From contig NC_068572.1 in assembly GCF_025698545.1 (NCBI RefSeq), forward strand, positions 1,612,001 to 1,676,000: a DNA stretch of 64,000 bases. Direction: 5' to 3'. The DNA is from Gossypium raimondii. Taxonomy: Eukaryota; Streptophyta; Magnoliopsida; Malvales; Malvaceae. This document shows, in pieces, positions 21,641 to 33,800 of the stretch (its first letter is position 1; the number at the start of each line of letters is the position of its first letter). The position numbers were made by a program, and so were the translations under genes. The notes beneath the pieces were generated by a model, which had not been told where the DNA came from, did not search any database, and saw only the letters and a program-made list of their open reading frames with translations.

Positions 21641-22727
21641 ATTTAAATTTTTAGGTTGTTAGGCAATATTTTCATAATCGTAGTACTAGTTGAACTGGTC
21701 ATGTCACTGGTTCGATAAAGTAAATAATTAAAAAATCATAAAAAATGGGTTCAATTGGTCTTTATTTGTTTGTGGGTTAATTGATCTAATGTCTCTCCCT
21801 AGATCGATATTCTGGTTCGGTTCAAACAACCATGTTGTTTGAGATGATTTCTTGTCCGAGGCACTTCACTTGGTGCTATAATTAGAGAAATGATATGAGG
21901 TAATTAAATGTTGAATGAAATTTGTTTCTGGAACATTTGGTATGAGTATTTTCAATTTATGTTTTTTATATGTATTTAGAGGAATATTTATATTTGGTTA
22001 TGCTGGAGAAGCACATGCTAATCCAAAAATCCTAGAAATTAATTTTATGTGCATTTCTCTTTGTATGTTTCAATATGAATTTTCATTTATATTGTTTTTT
22101 TTTCATGTTGTTAGGGATGATTTATTGTTGAAGAAGTTTAATTATATGAGGTAATTAAAGTTAAAGCAAGTTTGTTTCTTGATTACTTTACGAGTATTTT
22201 AATTAATGTTTTTATGTATTGGAGGATGGTATCATTATATTTATATTTGGATATGCTACTAAACGCATGAATAATCGGAGGTACATAACTTTATTGTAAT
22301 TAGTTCAAGTAATGGAAGAATTGGTTTGACAAAATGCAATCTCGTCATTTTAATAATCTATATCTTTATAATTTTTAAATGATTAAATCAATTCTTTATT
22401 ATTTTTGCGGGGGCCAAAGTATAATTTTATCGTTACTAATTTAAAATCTTATAAATTATAAAGAGTCTAAATAAAAAAAATTTTCATTTTAGAGTGGAGC
22501 CAGGGCCGCCCTCCCGTTGGCTCCGCCCCCGTTTAAAGTGAAAATGTTGGTTGGGATCCCTATTGGTCCCTCCTAATGTTAGGCATGATTTCTAATTAAG
22601 TTATAAGTTCGCTTTTCAATATTGGATATAAATATCTTTTTAATTATATTTATGTTTAGATATGTGTCGAAAGCACATGAATAATTAGAGTTATATAGCT
22701 CAATTGTAATTAGTTACTAAATTTGTA
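21641..22727 (+). repeat. 3' flank of F-box unit 5 with a decayed MITE
   Basis: Continues the F-box unit flank after the solo LTR (GATTTCTTGTCCGAGGCAC near 21846, and a second related block near 22109). A degraded copy of the GGGGCGAAGTCAG MITE family, lacking its left end, lies at about 22333-22533. GATATGTG at 22659-22666 is the empty site for the MITE at 7423-7677. Confidence 0.6.
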
Positions 22728-22940
22728 TAACATCCCATACCCGTCTCAGTCGTCGAGTCTAATCTACAAGATGTTATAACCTTTGTCGTAAAAACTTCAA
22801 TCAATCTGATAACATATCAATTACACCTGTAAATACGTATCAACCACATTCAAAACATGATACACAAACATTTTTAAATCTCACACGAACTTACGAAAAT
22901 TATTTGCCGTATATAATTCTAAAAAGAGAGAATCCGATAA
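22728..22940 (-). mobile_element. LTR end fragment, reverse orientation
   Basis: TATAACATCCCATACCCG at 22733 is the reverse complement of the LTR end seen at 10915 (GGGTATGGGGTGTTACA), with CGAGTCTAAT in the same relative place. The inner boundary is approximate. Confidence 0.55.
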
Positions 22941-24391
22941 TATTACCCGACCAGGCAAAAGGGTCAAAACAGTACCATTTTCGTTTCGTAGAGCTCCCAT
23001 AGCCAACCGTAGAGAGAAAAATGACGACCGCTCATAAAACCAAATTGAGCCACTCTCTCAATAAAGTGGAGAGCTTCAGTAAACAAATTGTTTCACATTT
23101 TTTTTTCTATTTTTATTTTTTAATAATTATTAAATTAAATTAAAAATCAAATTTATAAATGTAAAAAAATCACACAATAGCTACTCATGGTTACGAAATT
23201 TAAAGTCTATATAGTTGAACCATCAAAATAGAAATACAAAATGGTATGGTGTCATTATTTGTTGATCTATTTAACTTTTATGTAAAACTAGACTCAATAA
23301 TCTTTAATTTTCAATATGAAAAGTGACCGAAACAAAAATAATCGTAAATGTTAGTGATGAAATTGAAAGTTTTACAATTTGACAACTAAAACAAAAACAC
23401 GTTAATAATTGAGACCCTCTTTATTTTATGATAAATATAATCAATAAGATGAGATATTGAATATAATTAATACGCTTTTATTTTAATCATTCAAGAGTTA
23501 AATCTCCAACGGCGATTAATTGAATACGTTAAATTTACGACAAAAAGATTATATGGCTATTTTAAAAGTAGTATAATAATAAATTTACTCTCAACGCTTA
23601 CCCGACTTTCATTAAAATTTGAATATTTGAATATGTGACATTTATCAAAAATCCGTTAATACTAGTGTTATCAATTAATCTTAAATCAAACAAATAAAGG
23701 GACTAAATTTCAAAAGCTCAAAAACTAGAAAGACCGGAGACAAAATTAGACCAATTCGATTCGCTAGTAATTACAATAGCTGCTCCGTCAACGTCACCGG
23801 CGATTGATCCATGGTGGGAAAATGAAATGGAAAAAAAAATCTAAATATATATCCGATTAATCCCCACATTTCATGCTTTACTTGATCAAAAAACCATCAC
23901 AGCTCATGTTGATGAAACTATCAAATTAGTGTGAAACAAAAATCAATAAAAATTTCCTAAAAAAGAAGTTTTTTTTGGATCCAAAACCCGAAAACATTGG
24001 ATAAAATTGAACCCAAAACCTTGCTTCCATGGATAAGTTAGGAACGAGTAAATGGCATTTGCCATGGCAGCAAAACAATTGGGTTCCGCTTTGTTCGCCA
24101 TTAATGGCGGCTTATCCTTTGAAAAACCAAAAAAATAAAATAAAATAAAAACAGTTAATCTATCGTGGATTCTATCTGGAGATATTGTTTATCATTGATT
24201 TTTTGGATGAGTTCTTTTGGTTTCATCTTTGGGTCGGTTTCATTTTTTGGAGACCCACCTGAGCTTCGATCTTACCCAGAATCGGATTTTAGATCCCCTT
24301 CTTTTTCGTTACATCGACTTAAAAATTTTCTTCATTTAGATTGAACTAAGAAACCCTTTACATAATATATATTATATAATATAATGTAATC
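22941..24391. other. Spacer and upstream region of the kinase gene
   Basis: AT-rich sequence with more F-box-array-type spacer up to about 23500 (AAAGTGACCGAAAC near 23320). Unique sequence leading into the kinase promoter follows. No coding sequence is seen. Confidence 0.4.
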
Positions 24392-24400
24392 TATATAAAT
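24392..24400 (+). promoter_or_regulatory. Possible TATA box of the kinase gene
   Basis: TATATAAAT lies about 80 bases before the proposed ATG, within a run of AT repeats, so the match is weak evidence. Confidence 0.3.
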
Positions 24401-24478
24401 ATATATGTCGGTGTTTAAGGTTTGGGGAGGTGAAATCCGAATTCAGGTTGAGATTTAGAGTGTGGGATTTTTGGATTA

Positions 24479-27400
24479 ATGGGGATTTGTATGAGCAGTA
24501 ATAAACAGAAGCTGAACCAACTTAAACACGGCCAATCTCGCAGGAAGAAGAGTCCAGGTTTATTATAAATTCCATTTTCTCATTTTTATTTTTTTGATTT
24601 GGAACTTTGGGTTTGTTTTTTCATGGTGAAATTTTATTATGTTATTTCAGTTGTTTTTTGAAATTTTTGTTGTGACATCTGTTTAAGTTTATATTGTTTG
24701 ATGAAATCTGGACTTGGAAAATGTTCTCTTTTTTTGTTCAAATGGGGAGTGGCAGTGTGGAAAGCTTTGATATGTATAATGTTATTATGAGATTAATTGC
24801 AGAAGAAAACTAGAGGAATCATGAGAATTGATTGATTAGGATACTGACTTCTGGTCGTGCCTTTTGTGACCGATAATGAGGATGAATTTTGATGTTTCCG
24901 GTATGATCATGTCCGCGAGGGCTTAATTTAAGCACTCATGAATATGATCGTATCAGTTTCATGCTTAGAAAACCAGAGGAATCATGACAATTAGCTGAAT
25001 GAACAGAGTTTAAACAAGCTAGAACTAGTGAACTAGACTGATTTCCGGTCATGCCTTATGTGACCGGAGGATGAATTTCAATGTTTCCAACATGAGCATG
25101 TTCGCGAGGGCTTAATTTAAGCGTTCTTGAATATGATCATATCAGTTTCATGCTTAGAAAACTAGAGGAATCATGAAAAATTGTTGAATGAATAGAGTTT
25201 GAACAAGCTAGAACTAGTGAACTGAGACTGATTTCCCATTCTGCCTTGTGTGACCAATCTTTTGAAAATCATATAGAACCATTGAATGAGGATAAATTTT
25301 GATGTTTCCTGTATGATCATATGCACGAGGGCTTAATTTAAGCGATCTTGAATATGATCGTATCAGTTTCTTGCTTACTAGAGGACTCATAATAATTAGT
25401 CTTTTGAATTAAGTTTGAACAAGCTAGAACTAGTGAACTGAGACTAATTTCCAATTCTACCTTGTGTCATGTGTGACCGGAGGATGAATTTTCCGATACA
25501 ACCATGTTCGCAAGGGCTTAATTAAGCAGCGGTGAATATGATCGTATCAGTTTCATGCTTTAGGAAACTAGAGGAATCCTAAAAACTAGTTGATTGAATA
25601 GAGTTTGAGCAAAGCTAGAACTAATGACCCGAGACTACCATCTGATTCTGCCTTGTGCAACCAATCTTTTGAAAACTGTATAGAATCATTGAATGAGGAT
25701 GAATGATGCTTCTGATACGATCATGTTCTCACGAAGGCTTAAATTATGTGCTCGTGAATATGATCGTATAAAAACACTAAAGGAATCATTGACTATGAGT
25801 GACTGAATAGAGTTTGAACAACCTCGAACTAGTGGAACTGAGAGCAATTTCTGATTTTGCCTTGTGTCACCTGTAATTGTTTTTTTAAATCCGTATAGAA
25901 TTATCAGACTGAGGTTGAATTTTGATATTTCTGGTACGATCATACTCACAAGGGCAAAATTAAGTGCTCGTGAAGACAATCGTATCAATTTCATGCTTGA
26001 ATCTTTTCATATCAGTTTATAGAATATTACTTTTAACATCAACAACTTCAAATTGAGGACTTAAACTACTTTGTTTCCAACAGAAATAAGAACAGAAACG
26101 CAGGGATCAAATGAAATCAAAACTCAAACCGTCGTTCCTTTGACACCTGCCAGGGATGTCAAAGATCTCCGGCAGAATCCTGGATATGACAATGTTTGCA
26201 TATTCACATATGAGGAGACAAGGTTGGCTACAAACGAATTCCGGCCGGACCATATCATCGGTGAAGGAGGATTCGGGGTTGTGTATAAAGGAGTCATAGA
26301 TGAGAAGGTGAAGCCTGGTTACCCAACTACTGTAGTCGCCGTTAAGGAGCTTAATCCTGATGGGTTCCAAGGTGATAGAGAATGGCTGGTAAATCCAATC
26401 TCCTTGTACTATTCTCTTTTAATCTGAGGTGTTTTTGTTTTATTTATTCTATATCTACATATATGAACACTTAGTAAAAAGTTTCATTGTATATTACTCG
26501 TGAATGCTTAGAGTTCCATCATGAATACCTAGGTAAACATTTCATCCTAGGTTACTCGGGCTCGAGTGTGAATGTCGGGTCATTTTTTCTAACTTGTTTT
26601 CATGTATTTGAAGAATCATTTCTTTATACCTATATCCAAAAACATGTCGGACACGTTTAGTTAAAGTTCCATCTAGCTGGAGAAGAATGCTCATACGTAT
26701 GGTCGGATGCTGTTGTACTATTATTCTGATTATAAGATAGAGATCATGTTATTTCGACTTCTCATTTTTCTTATGGACAAATATATGTAAAAACTTGGAT
26801 AAAAATAAATAAATCTATTCAAATACATATTCTGGCTTTTAGTACTCTCACCCAAATTTGAGTAAAAGCTGTTTAGAGTTATATTTTTCTCAACTTTATG
26901 GATTCAATCATAATTGGGTGCGTCGGGTTAGTTGTGGATCGATACAATTTGAATTTGGTCAATTTGGGTTTTCAAATTTCAAACTCAGTTTTAAGTTTGG
27001 GCCAATTTCGACCTCAAGTCATTTCAAGTATGAATCATTTCAAATTCAGGTAATTTCGTGCTATAGCGAGTTTATGTCATTTTAGGTTCAAGTCATTTTA
27101 AGTTATTTGTTCGGATTTCTTTGGGTTTGGGTGGTTTGAATCGATCAAATTGGACTTTCAAGTTCAGGTTTGAATTGTTTTATGTTTTGCAGGCTGAAGT
27201 CAACTATTTAGGGCAATTCAGCCATCCAAATCTTGTGAAGCTCATCGGATACTGTTGTGAAGGTGATCATCGATTGCTTGTCTATGAATACATGGAAAGT
27301 GGAAGCCTCGAAAGACATCTTTTTCGAAGTAAGTGTTAGGATAGAACAAGTGATATTTAAGTCAATGGGAAAAAAGGAAATAAATTCCATCATGAAACTT

Positions 27401-29653
27401 ATTTAAAAACCTCCTTTAGTTTAGCCTATTTGTAAACCAGATTGAAGTGATACAATGTTACTCGGATTTAAGAGTAAATGTCGGATACGGATATGTGCCC
27501 ATCACTTCCTTGCTCCTCCAAGCCTTACTAGGATTACATCTATTTATAATGCACCTCAAGGTTGTAAAATTTGGATTAAACCTACCAACCCAAGAGGTTG
27601 AACCGGGAATTGATTGGTTTGATGAGCTGAGCTTGAACCAAAAAATTAGAGAACTAGCCAAAACCGATAAAAACCAGAAACTAAAGAACCAGTTCATCTA
27701 GTTCAATTTAGTGAAACAAAAACAAGAGATTCAACCGATTCAACTTTCGATTTGTTTTGTTTTTCAATCATGATGTGTATATAGTTCCTTCGGCATTCCT
27801 TTGATTCAATGATTGGTTAATAATATTAGGGTAAATAGTAGCTATGTTGCTCTGACTTGAAATATCCATATCCAACTTATTCGAGTATGAACAAAAAATA
27901 GGATCTTTCAAATACATTAAAAAGGACAAAAATAATCATATCCAGCAATCACACTCGAGCCCAAATAATAAAATTTACTAGAAAAATTATATGCTAAAAG
28001 TATTTACACTATGCATGCATGTCAAAGAAAGAGCATATCTTTTGTTATTTACCATATTTATTGCTGGTTGTTAGGAACCGATTGTAGTTTGACTTGGTCG
28101 AAAAGAATGAGGATTGCTTTAGGTGCGGCAAAAGGGCTTGCTTTCCTTCATGGTGCTGGAAGACCTGTCATATACCGAGACTTCAAGTCGTCCAACGTCT
28201 TGCTCGATGCAGTTATTCATCTTTCCCCTTTGTTATTCAATGTTATTAGTTTTCTCTCGGACTTGGTGTTGTGAGTATTAGATACATGTTCAATTTAGAA
28301 AACCCTTAAGAGGATTATGTCCACATGCCCGTATCTAAATGTGTGTCGGACACAAATAATCAAAGTATCCATGCCTCTATTTATATTGATACCTAGTCTA
28401 AGCTTCCATTTAGTATGCATTCTCTTTTCTGTAGGATTTTAGTTTCCGTCACTAAAAATGCGTGTAAAATGTAGGACTTTAATGCAAAGTTGTCTGACTT
28501 TGGACTCGCAAAGGATGGGCCAATGGGAGACCAAACCCATGTTTCAACACGAGTGATGGGAACACATGGTTATGCTGCTCCTGAATATGTTATGACTGGT
28601 TAGTAACAAGCAAGAAAGTGAGAGAATAGTTTTACACAGAACTGCTAATTGGATGGGTTGGGTCAATTTGAATTGTACATTAAAATTTTCAGGTCTAATT
28701 AGATTTTAAAATTTATGAAACATTTCACTTCAGGCCAATTTCAAGTGCAGGTCAATTTGAGATTTCCTTAATCTCAAATCAAATCTATTTAAGTTTTGGG
28801 TTTAGGTCATTCTAATTTGAGGATCAGTTTTACATGTTCGTATCATTTAATGTTCTAATTTGTTGTGGTTTGAGACATTTCCAGTTAGTTGGATCATTTT
28901 AAGTTTGGGTTTATTAAGTGTTGATTGTCGAATTTTTATGGTCAAATCGAGTTAGATTGAATTTTAAGTTTTGGCTAAGATTGGCAGGTCTAGTTTACTC
29001 ATGATGTCATGTTATGCCGATACTAATCAATGACAATGGCTAACCAAGTTGCGGTACTGATATGAACAGGCCATTTAACAGCAAGGAGCGATGTCTACGG
29101 GTTCGGAGTAGTATTACTAGAGTTGCTGATCGGACGAAGAGTGATGGATAAGGGAAAGCTGGGCCCAGAGCGTAACCTAGTCGAGTGGGCTCGACCACTC
29201 TTGAACCATAAAAAGAAGCTTATAAAGATCCTAGACCCTAAAATGGAAGGACAATTCTCACCTAGATCTGCACTGAAAGTAGCCCATTTGGCCTACCTAT
29301 GCCTTAGTGAAAACCCAAAAGGACGACCTCTAATGAGCCAAGTGGTCGAATGTCTCGAGACGATTCAGGTAAAAGATATTAACCAAGAGGAGGCATTGCT
29401 TCTCAAAGGGTCTCGCCACGGCGTTGGAACCGTAAATGAACTTCCCCGTAAGTCCCCCAGGACAACTACGAGAAAGAGAAATCCTAATAGAAGTGAAAGT
29501 TACAAAGATGGATGCAAACATAGAAACGAACCTGGAAAAGGGAGAAGCCAAAGTGAACCGCCAACAAAGGTTCATCTTTCCGAGCCATCGAGTTCTGAAG
29601 CCGAAGATAAGGTAGAAAATGTAGCGGAAGTGTCTAGCAAAAGAATTACCTGA
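24479..29653 (+). CDS. PBL17-like: Receptor-like cytoplasmic kinase, subfamily VII (PBL17-like)
   Basis: Six exons join in frame with GT-AG introns: 24479-24557, 26084-26388, 27193-27328, 28075-28211, 28475-28598, 29070-29653 (454 aa). The start M-G-I-C is an N-myristoylation site with a palmitoylatable Cys4, so a plasma-membrane location is expected. The kinase domain has the glycine loop G86-E-G-G-F-G-V-V, Lys114 in V-A-V-K, catalytic Asp209 in Y-R-D-F-K, the D227-F-G motif and an intact activation segment ending A-A-P-E-Y. It is thus an RD-type, probably active Ser/Thr kinase. The C-terminal tail (about residue 375 on) is basic and Ser-rich. In Arabidopsis these kinases relay signals from surface immune and other receptors. 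The first intron (1.5 kb) holds a tandem repeat. It converges on the TORTIFOLIA1-like gene. The exact paralogue (PBL16, PBL17 or related) would need a tree. Confidence 0.93.
24805..25995. repeat. Intronic tandem repeat, six units of about 160-220 bp
   Basis: In intron 1 of the kinase gene, units start with a form of GAAAACTAGAGGAATCAT at about 24805, 24968, 25157, 25376, 25563 and 25770. Each carries the blocks GAACTAGTGAACTGAGACT, GATGAATTTTGATGTTTCC, GAGGGCTTAATTTAAGC and GAATATGATCGTATCAG in the same order. The units have diverged, so the array is old. Confidence 0.9.
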
Positions 29654-30831
29654 GAGCTGCCATTTTCACTTGCAGTGGAATATATTTGAGCTGCTTCTCT
29701 AATAGTGCCTGGATCTTTGCCCATTTGTCCTTACCATTTTGGAAATGGTGGGGAAGATTGGTCAGCAAGTATTGGTCTCAAATGGTAGGTCAATTTGTGC
29801 TGGCATGGCTGCTGCACTTTGTAAGTTTTGCTTCCCAACGTTTCTTCACTTGAATTAAATGATAAATTTATAATTTAAGCAAACCAAATCCCCACACCCC
29901 CCATAAAAAAGAACTATTTTCCAATTTACTCACCTATGTTTTCACTAGCAAAGTGGCTTATTATCAAGTTCGGCCTCAATCCAATGACTGGGATTCAATC
30001 TTTGGGCTTCGGGTTTAAGCCATTCGGGAACCTTTTTTTTCTTGAAAAATCTGAGTTTGGATTCGTGATTAGGAGGCCGTCAAAACCTTTCGGGTGAAAT
30101 TTGGGTTCATCGGCCACCGGCAAACGGACCTTTGTATCACTTGATTTAGTGATCAGTTTCCAGGGCATACATCCTGACATCTCCAGCTTGTTATAAACCA
30201 ATAGTTAACACCAATATTTAATAACCGGACTGATAGTCGACCTTGTCAGATCACTAATTTCCAATTCAATTCAGTATGAAAATATATTAAAAATTTATAA
30301 AATTAATTCAACCAATTTAATTGCCGATTTTGTTCCAATTTTCTGTTTTTCATTGGTTTCAAGCGGTTCAGTCAAAGACTGGTTAAACCCCTATGTCTAG
30401 ACTGATATACCAGCTAGTTTCCGGTCCGACTGTTCTAACCGGTTACTTCTCGGTCCGATTCAAAAAACATTGGTTAACACATCTTTTATTGAACTCTTGT
30501 TTAGAAATTGTATCTCGAAACGAACATTTTAGCTCTCTGGAAAAAAAGATAAGCATAGACTAGCAAAGAGACAAATACTGGGAAGATTGGAAACTTGGTT
30601 AAGAATTTTTAACAAGTTAATACCTAATAACCAAAACAAGTTATACAATCCACATGCAATACTGCAATAAAAGACAAGAGAGTACCTGAACAGACGAATT
30701 ATAGAATACTTCGTAAAGATGGACCTTTATACAGCAAAAACAATCGGGACAAGGGACAAAGCATATGCCGCTTAGTGCTGTTCTTCCGATGATCCGAACC
30801 AGAGCAGAATTTTTGTCCAACGATTTCATAA
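29654..30831. other. Region between convergent kinase and TORTIFOLIA1-like genes
   Basis: The first ~230 bases are probably the kinase 3' UTR. About 30205-30475 is a dispersed repeat rich in AACCGG and GGTTCAA that resembles part of the F-box unit 3' flanks (ACCGGACTGATAGTCGACC; compare 637). The rest, up to the TAG at 30832, would be the 3' UTR of the minus-strand gene. No additional gene is seen. Confidence 0.45.
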
Positions 30832-33800
30832 CTATGAGCATTTCCCTGTTAATAAAGAAAAAATATATATCAAGAACTAACAAGTGAATTTACTTTCTTG
30901 AAAGCAACTATATTGACAAATGATAATTATTCTGTCCACTGCTAGTGGAGTAAAAAAATTCCACAAGCAGGTCTAAGAAAATGCCAAGTGTCTTTTTTAA
31001 TTATTTAATATTATTTTATTATACCTAAAAACAAATTGCATCAACCCAGCCCCGCTTGTGGAGCTTTTTACTCCACTGGCATTGTCAATAGGATTATTAT
31101 CCTATTGACAATGCCAAGTATGCACTAATAAGTTGTCACATAAAGGAATGGTATATTGGCATAGCCTTGAGTAAACATCAAGAAACTGACATTTAGTCGG
31201 GAAATATTAAAAGTGAAAGCAAATACTATTGTGATAAAATAGAAAATGACAATGGTAAGCTACAAACTAAGGAGATGTCTTTGATATCTAAAGGGCATAA
31301 ATTTGAAGTCTTAATTGAGGATACACGAATCAAGATCAAGCACAATTATGAACTACGAGTCCTCTCAAATCCTTTCGGCAATTTTTATTTTTTACAATTT
31401 CCTCTTTCCTATTTTGCATGGGAGGAGTAGATTCAGGAAATTCAGAAACAGGGAAGCTGATCTCTCTACTCTAGCCAAGGTGACAAATGAAATCAAATAC
31501 AAGCATATTTGCTTACCCCATTCTTGGTGGAACCTTATTGCCAGTGATGTAACTGATCTTCTTTCGGCAGGGTTAGAAAATTCCATGTTCATGGCCTCCT
31601 GTATTGCAGATAAAATCTCCCTTCTTACTTTAGCAGAGGGAATAAGGAGATTTGGTCCATGTATAGCACTCAAATCAACCACCTAAAAACCAAGGATCAT
31701 AGCGGGTTAAAAGTACTACTTGAAAACATAGAATTTTCATGTATCAAATTTGAGTGATAAGCCACTACAAGGCTCAAGACAAGACAAGCCGAATCATCGC
31801 ACAGAACAAGAGCATTAACCCATCACCACAGCTTTTAAGATTTTAACTTTCAAGATTATTAGAAAAACATCTTTGATGGTTGATAGTATTTCTTACAGGT
31901 AGTATGTTTAAGACATCAAGAAACATTTTTTGTCAGGTAATATGTTTAATACTAAACCAAGAGAATAATTTTTCTTAAACTTGAAATTTGAAGGTGTACA
32001 AAATAGCATTACTGGAAAAACACTGAAAAAATTAGACGGGTAGTTAATAAAATGATAGAACTTTAGAGAGAAAATAGAAAACAACCATGTTCGTCAAGTA
32101 CTCACCCTTGGACGGCCAGACACAGTTACACTGTTTAGGCAATCAAGTGGAAAAGCAAGATAAGTAGGGCACAAGTGCACAACAATACTGACCAGACAAC
32201 ATGCATGAATGTTTTTACCAATATTAAAGGCCATATCATTAGGTTCTATTATATATCTCAAAGAAACAGATATAAACCTATCATCTTCCGGAATGTGAAA
32301 AATAATCATGTATATCAGGAGTCTGAATAATATGATCTATAACTTGCCTGCTGCAACCATGGGATAATACAGTTCATAAACCTCTGTTCCAAGAGGTATG
32401 ATGCCAAAGTACTGAGAATATTGTAGACAGTCTTTTGGGAGAGACTTTCTAGAACAGGACCAGTTCTATCAAGAAGCTCAATGAGGACAATTTCATCTCC
32501 AGAAGATAGAGCTTTTGCATACGCAGAGTCTAGGTCCCCTTGGCATAGAAGACTTTTCACATGTTGCCACAGACCATCTTTGTTGTCTGGATACTTCTGT
32601 CTGCCACTCACATTTGGAATGGAAGAACAAGTAGAGGCAGCTTCATTTTTTCTGATCTGGCCAATGCCTTGTCCCCCATGCCCAGAGCTTTTGTGCACTT
32701 CCTTCCCTGTTGGATTTCTACAAAATTTTACAGTATGATTAGTCCATATCTCCATGCCCTGCTTTGCACAATTGGGTGACCTATTTCTACCAAGTGTTTT
32801 TTCCTCCCAAACATCAGAATTCTTCACTGACAGCAAAGAAGATTGTCTGTTACAAATATCTACGGAAGCCCTTGGAGTGCACGAAGACAGTCTGGAAGAA
32901 GCACCTTCACCCTGCTTCTCAAGTCTGGAATTCACCAAACCAGGATGCTTCCCTCCCTGCATAAGGTCTTGCACCATACGATCTACTACATGTTCTAAAC
33001 TTAAGACCTTTGACTGTAGCATGGACATGCTATCCATTATACCAGTTGAAAACACCTAAAAAAAATAAAATTCATAATATAATTCTTTGCAATGAAAAGG
33101 GTAATATGAGCCGTGAAGCAATTAGTACTGGAAGAATACTTTTTCAAACATAGACATAGAAAATAAAAAAAACTCAAGACCTCTAAACAATACAAATAGT
33201 GCTCAGTTTGAATTGGGGCCTAGGATTAATGGACAGAATAGGATGAGACAAGATCAGTGAGTATAATGACTCATGCTCCAGATTTCAACTTTATATTCCT
33301 CAAAAGTATAAAATGTGCCAAGGTCAGTCCTTCATGGTGATGAAATCTGCACATGACAAGCAGTTTATGCAAAAGAATAAATCCTCAACACTAAGAGGTC
33401 ATCCTATGGCTTAGAATGGTTTGGAAAATGTTTTGCACCTATTGTCTATTGAGATTTACCTGGAGAAGATCCATCATGCTGGACTGCTTGCTGTCAATCT
33501 CCGAAAGCTGTTTCTGAATGCCAACAATTTTATTCTCAATCCATGAACAACACATTGAAACGGTTTCCGGACTTGATTCATTGACTGCTGAATCAAGACT
33601 TCTGCGGTCCCTAATTTTTCCAGAGCACACACCATCTTCTTCATTACTAACTTCTTCACCTGCAAACCGCTGGCTTCGTCCCATAGACTTCTGCCAATGT
33701 CCCTCAGCTATATGGTCATGAGAAACAGTTACAAACTTGGACCCAAAGTTGTCACTAAGAAGGTTAGACACCGAAGAACACTCTTGTTTGTCATCCACTG

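Noticed and set aside
26930-28990. Recurring TTTCAAGTTCAGG / GGTCAATTTGA strings in kinase introns 2 and 5
   Set aside because: Low-complexity similarity only; I could not define unit borders or a family.
29995-30201. 68-codon minus-strand frame between convergent genes
   Set aside because: No domain, no splice context, and it lies in the probable 3' UTR and repeat sequence.
31315-33059. Plus-strand frames (up to 123 codons)
   Set aside because: Antisense to exons of the TORTIFOLIA1-like gene, which joins cleanly in frame on the minus strand.
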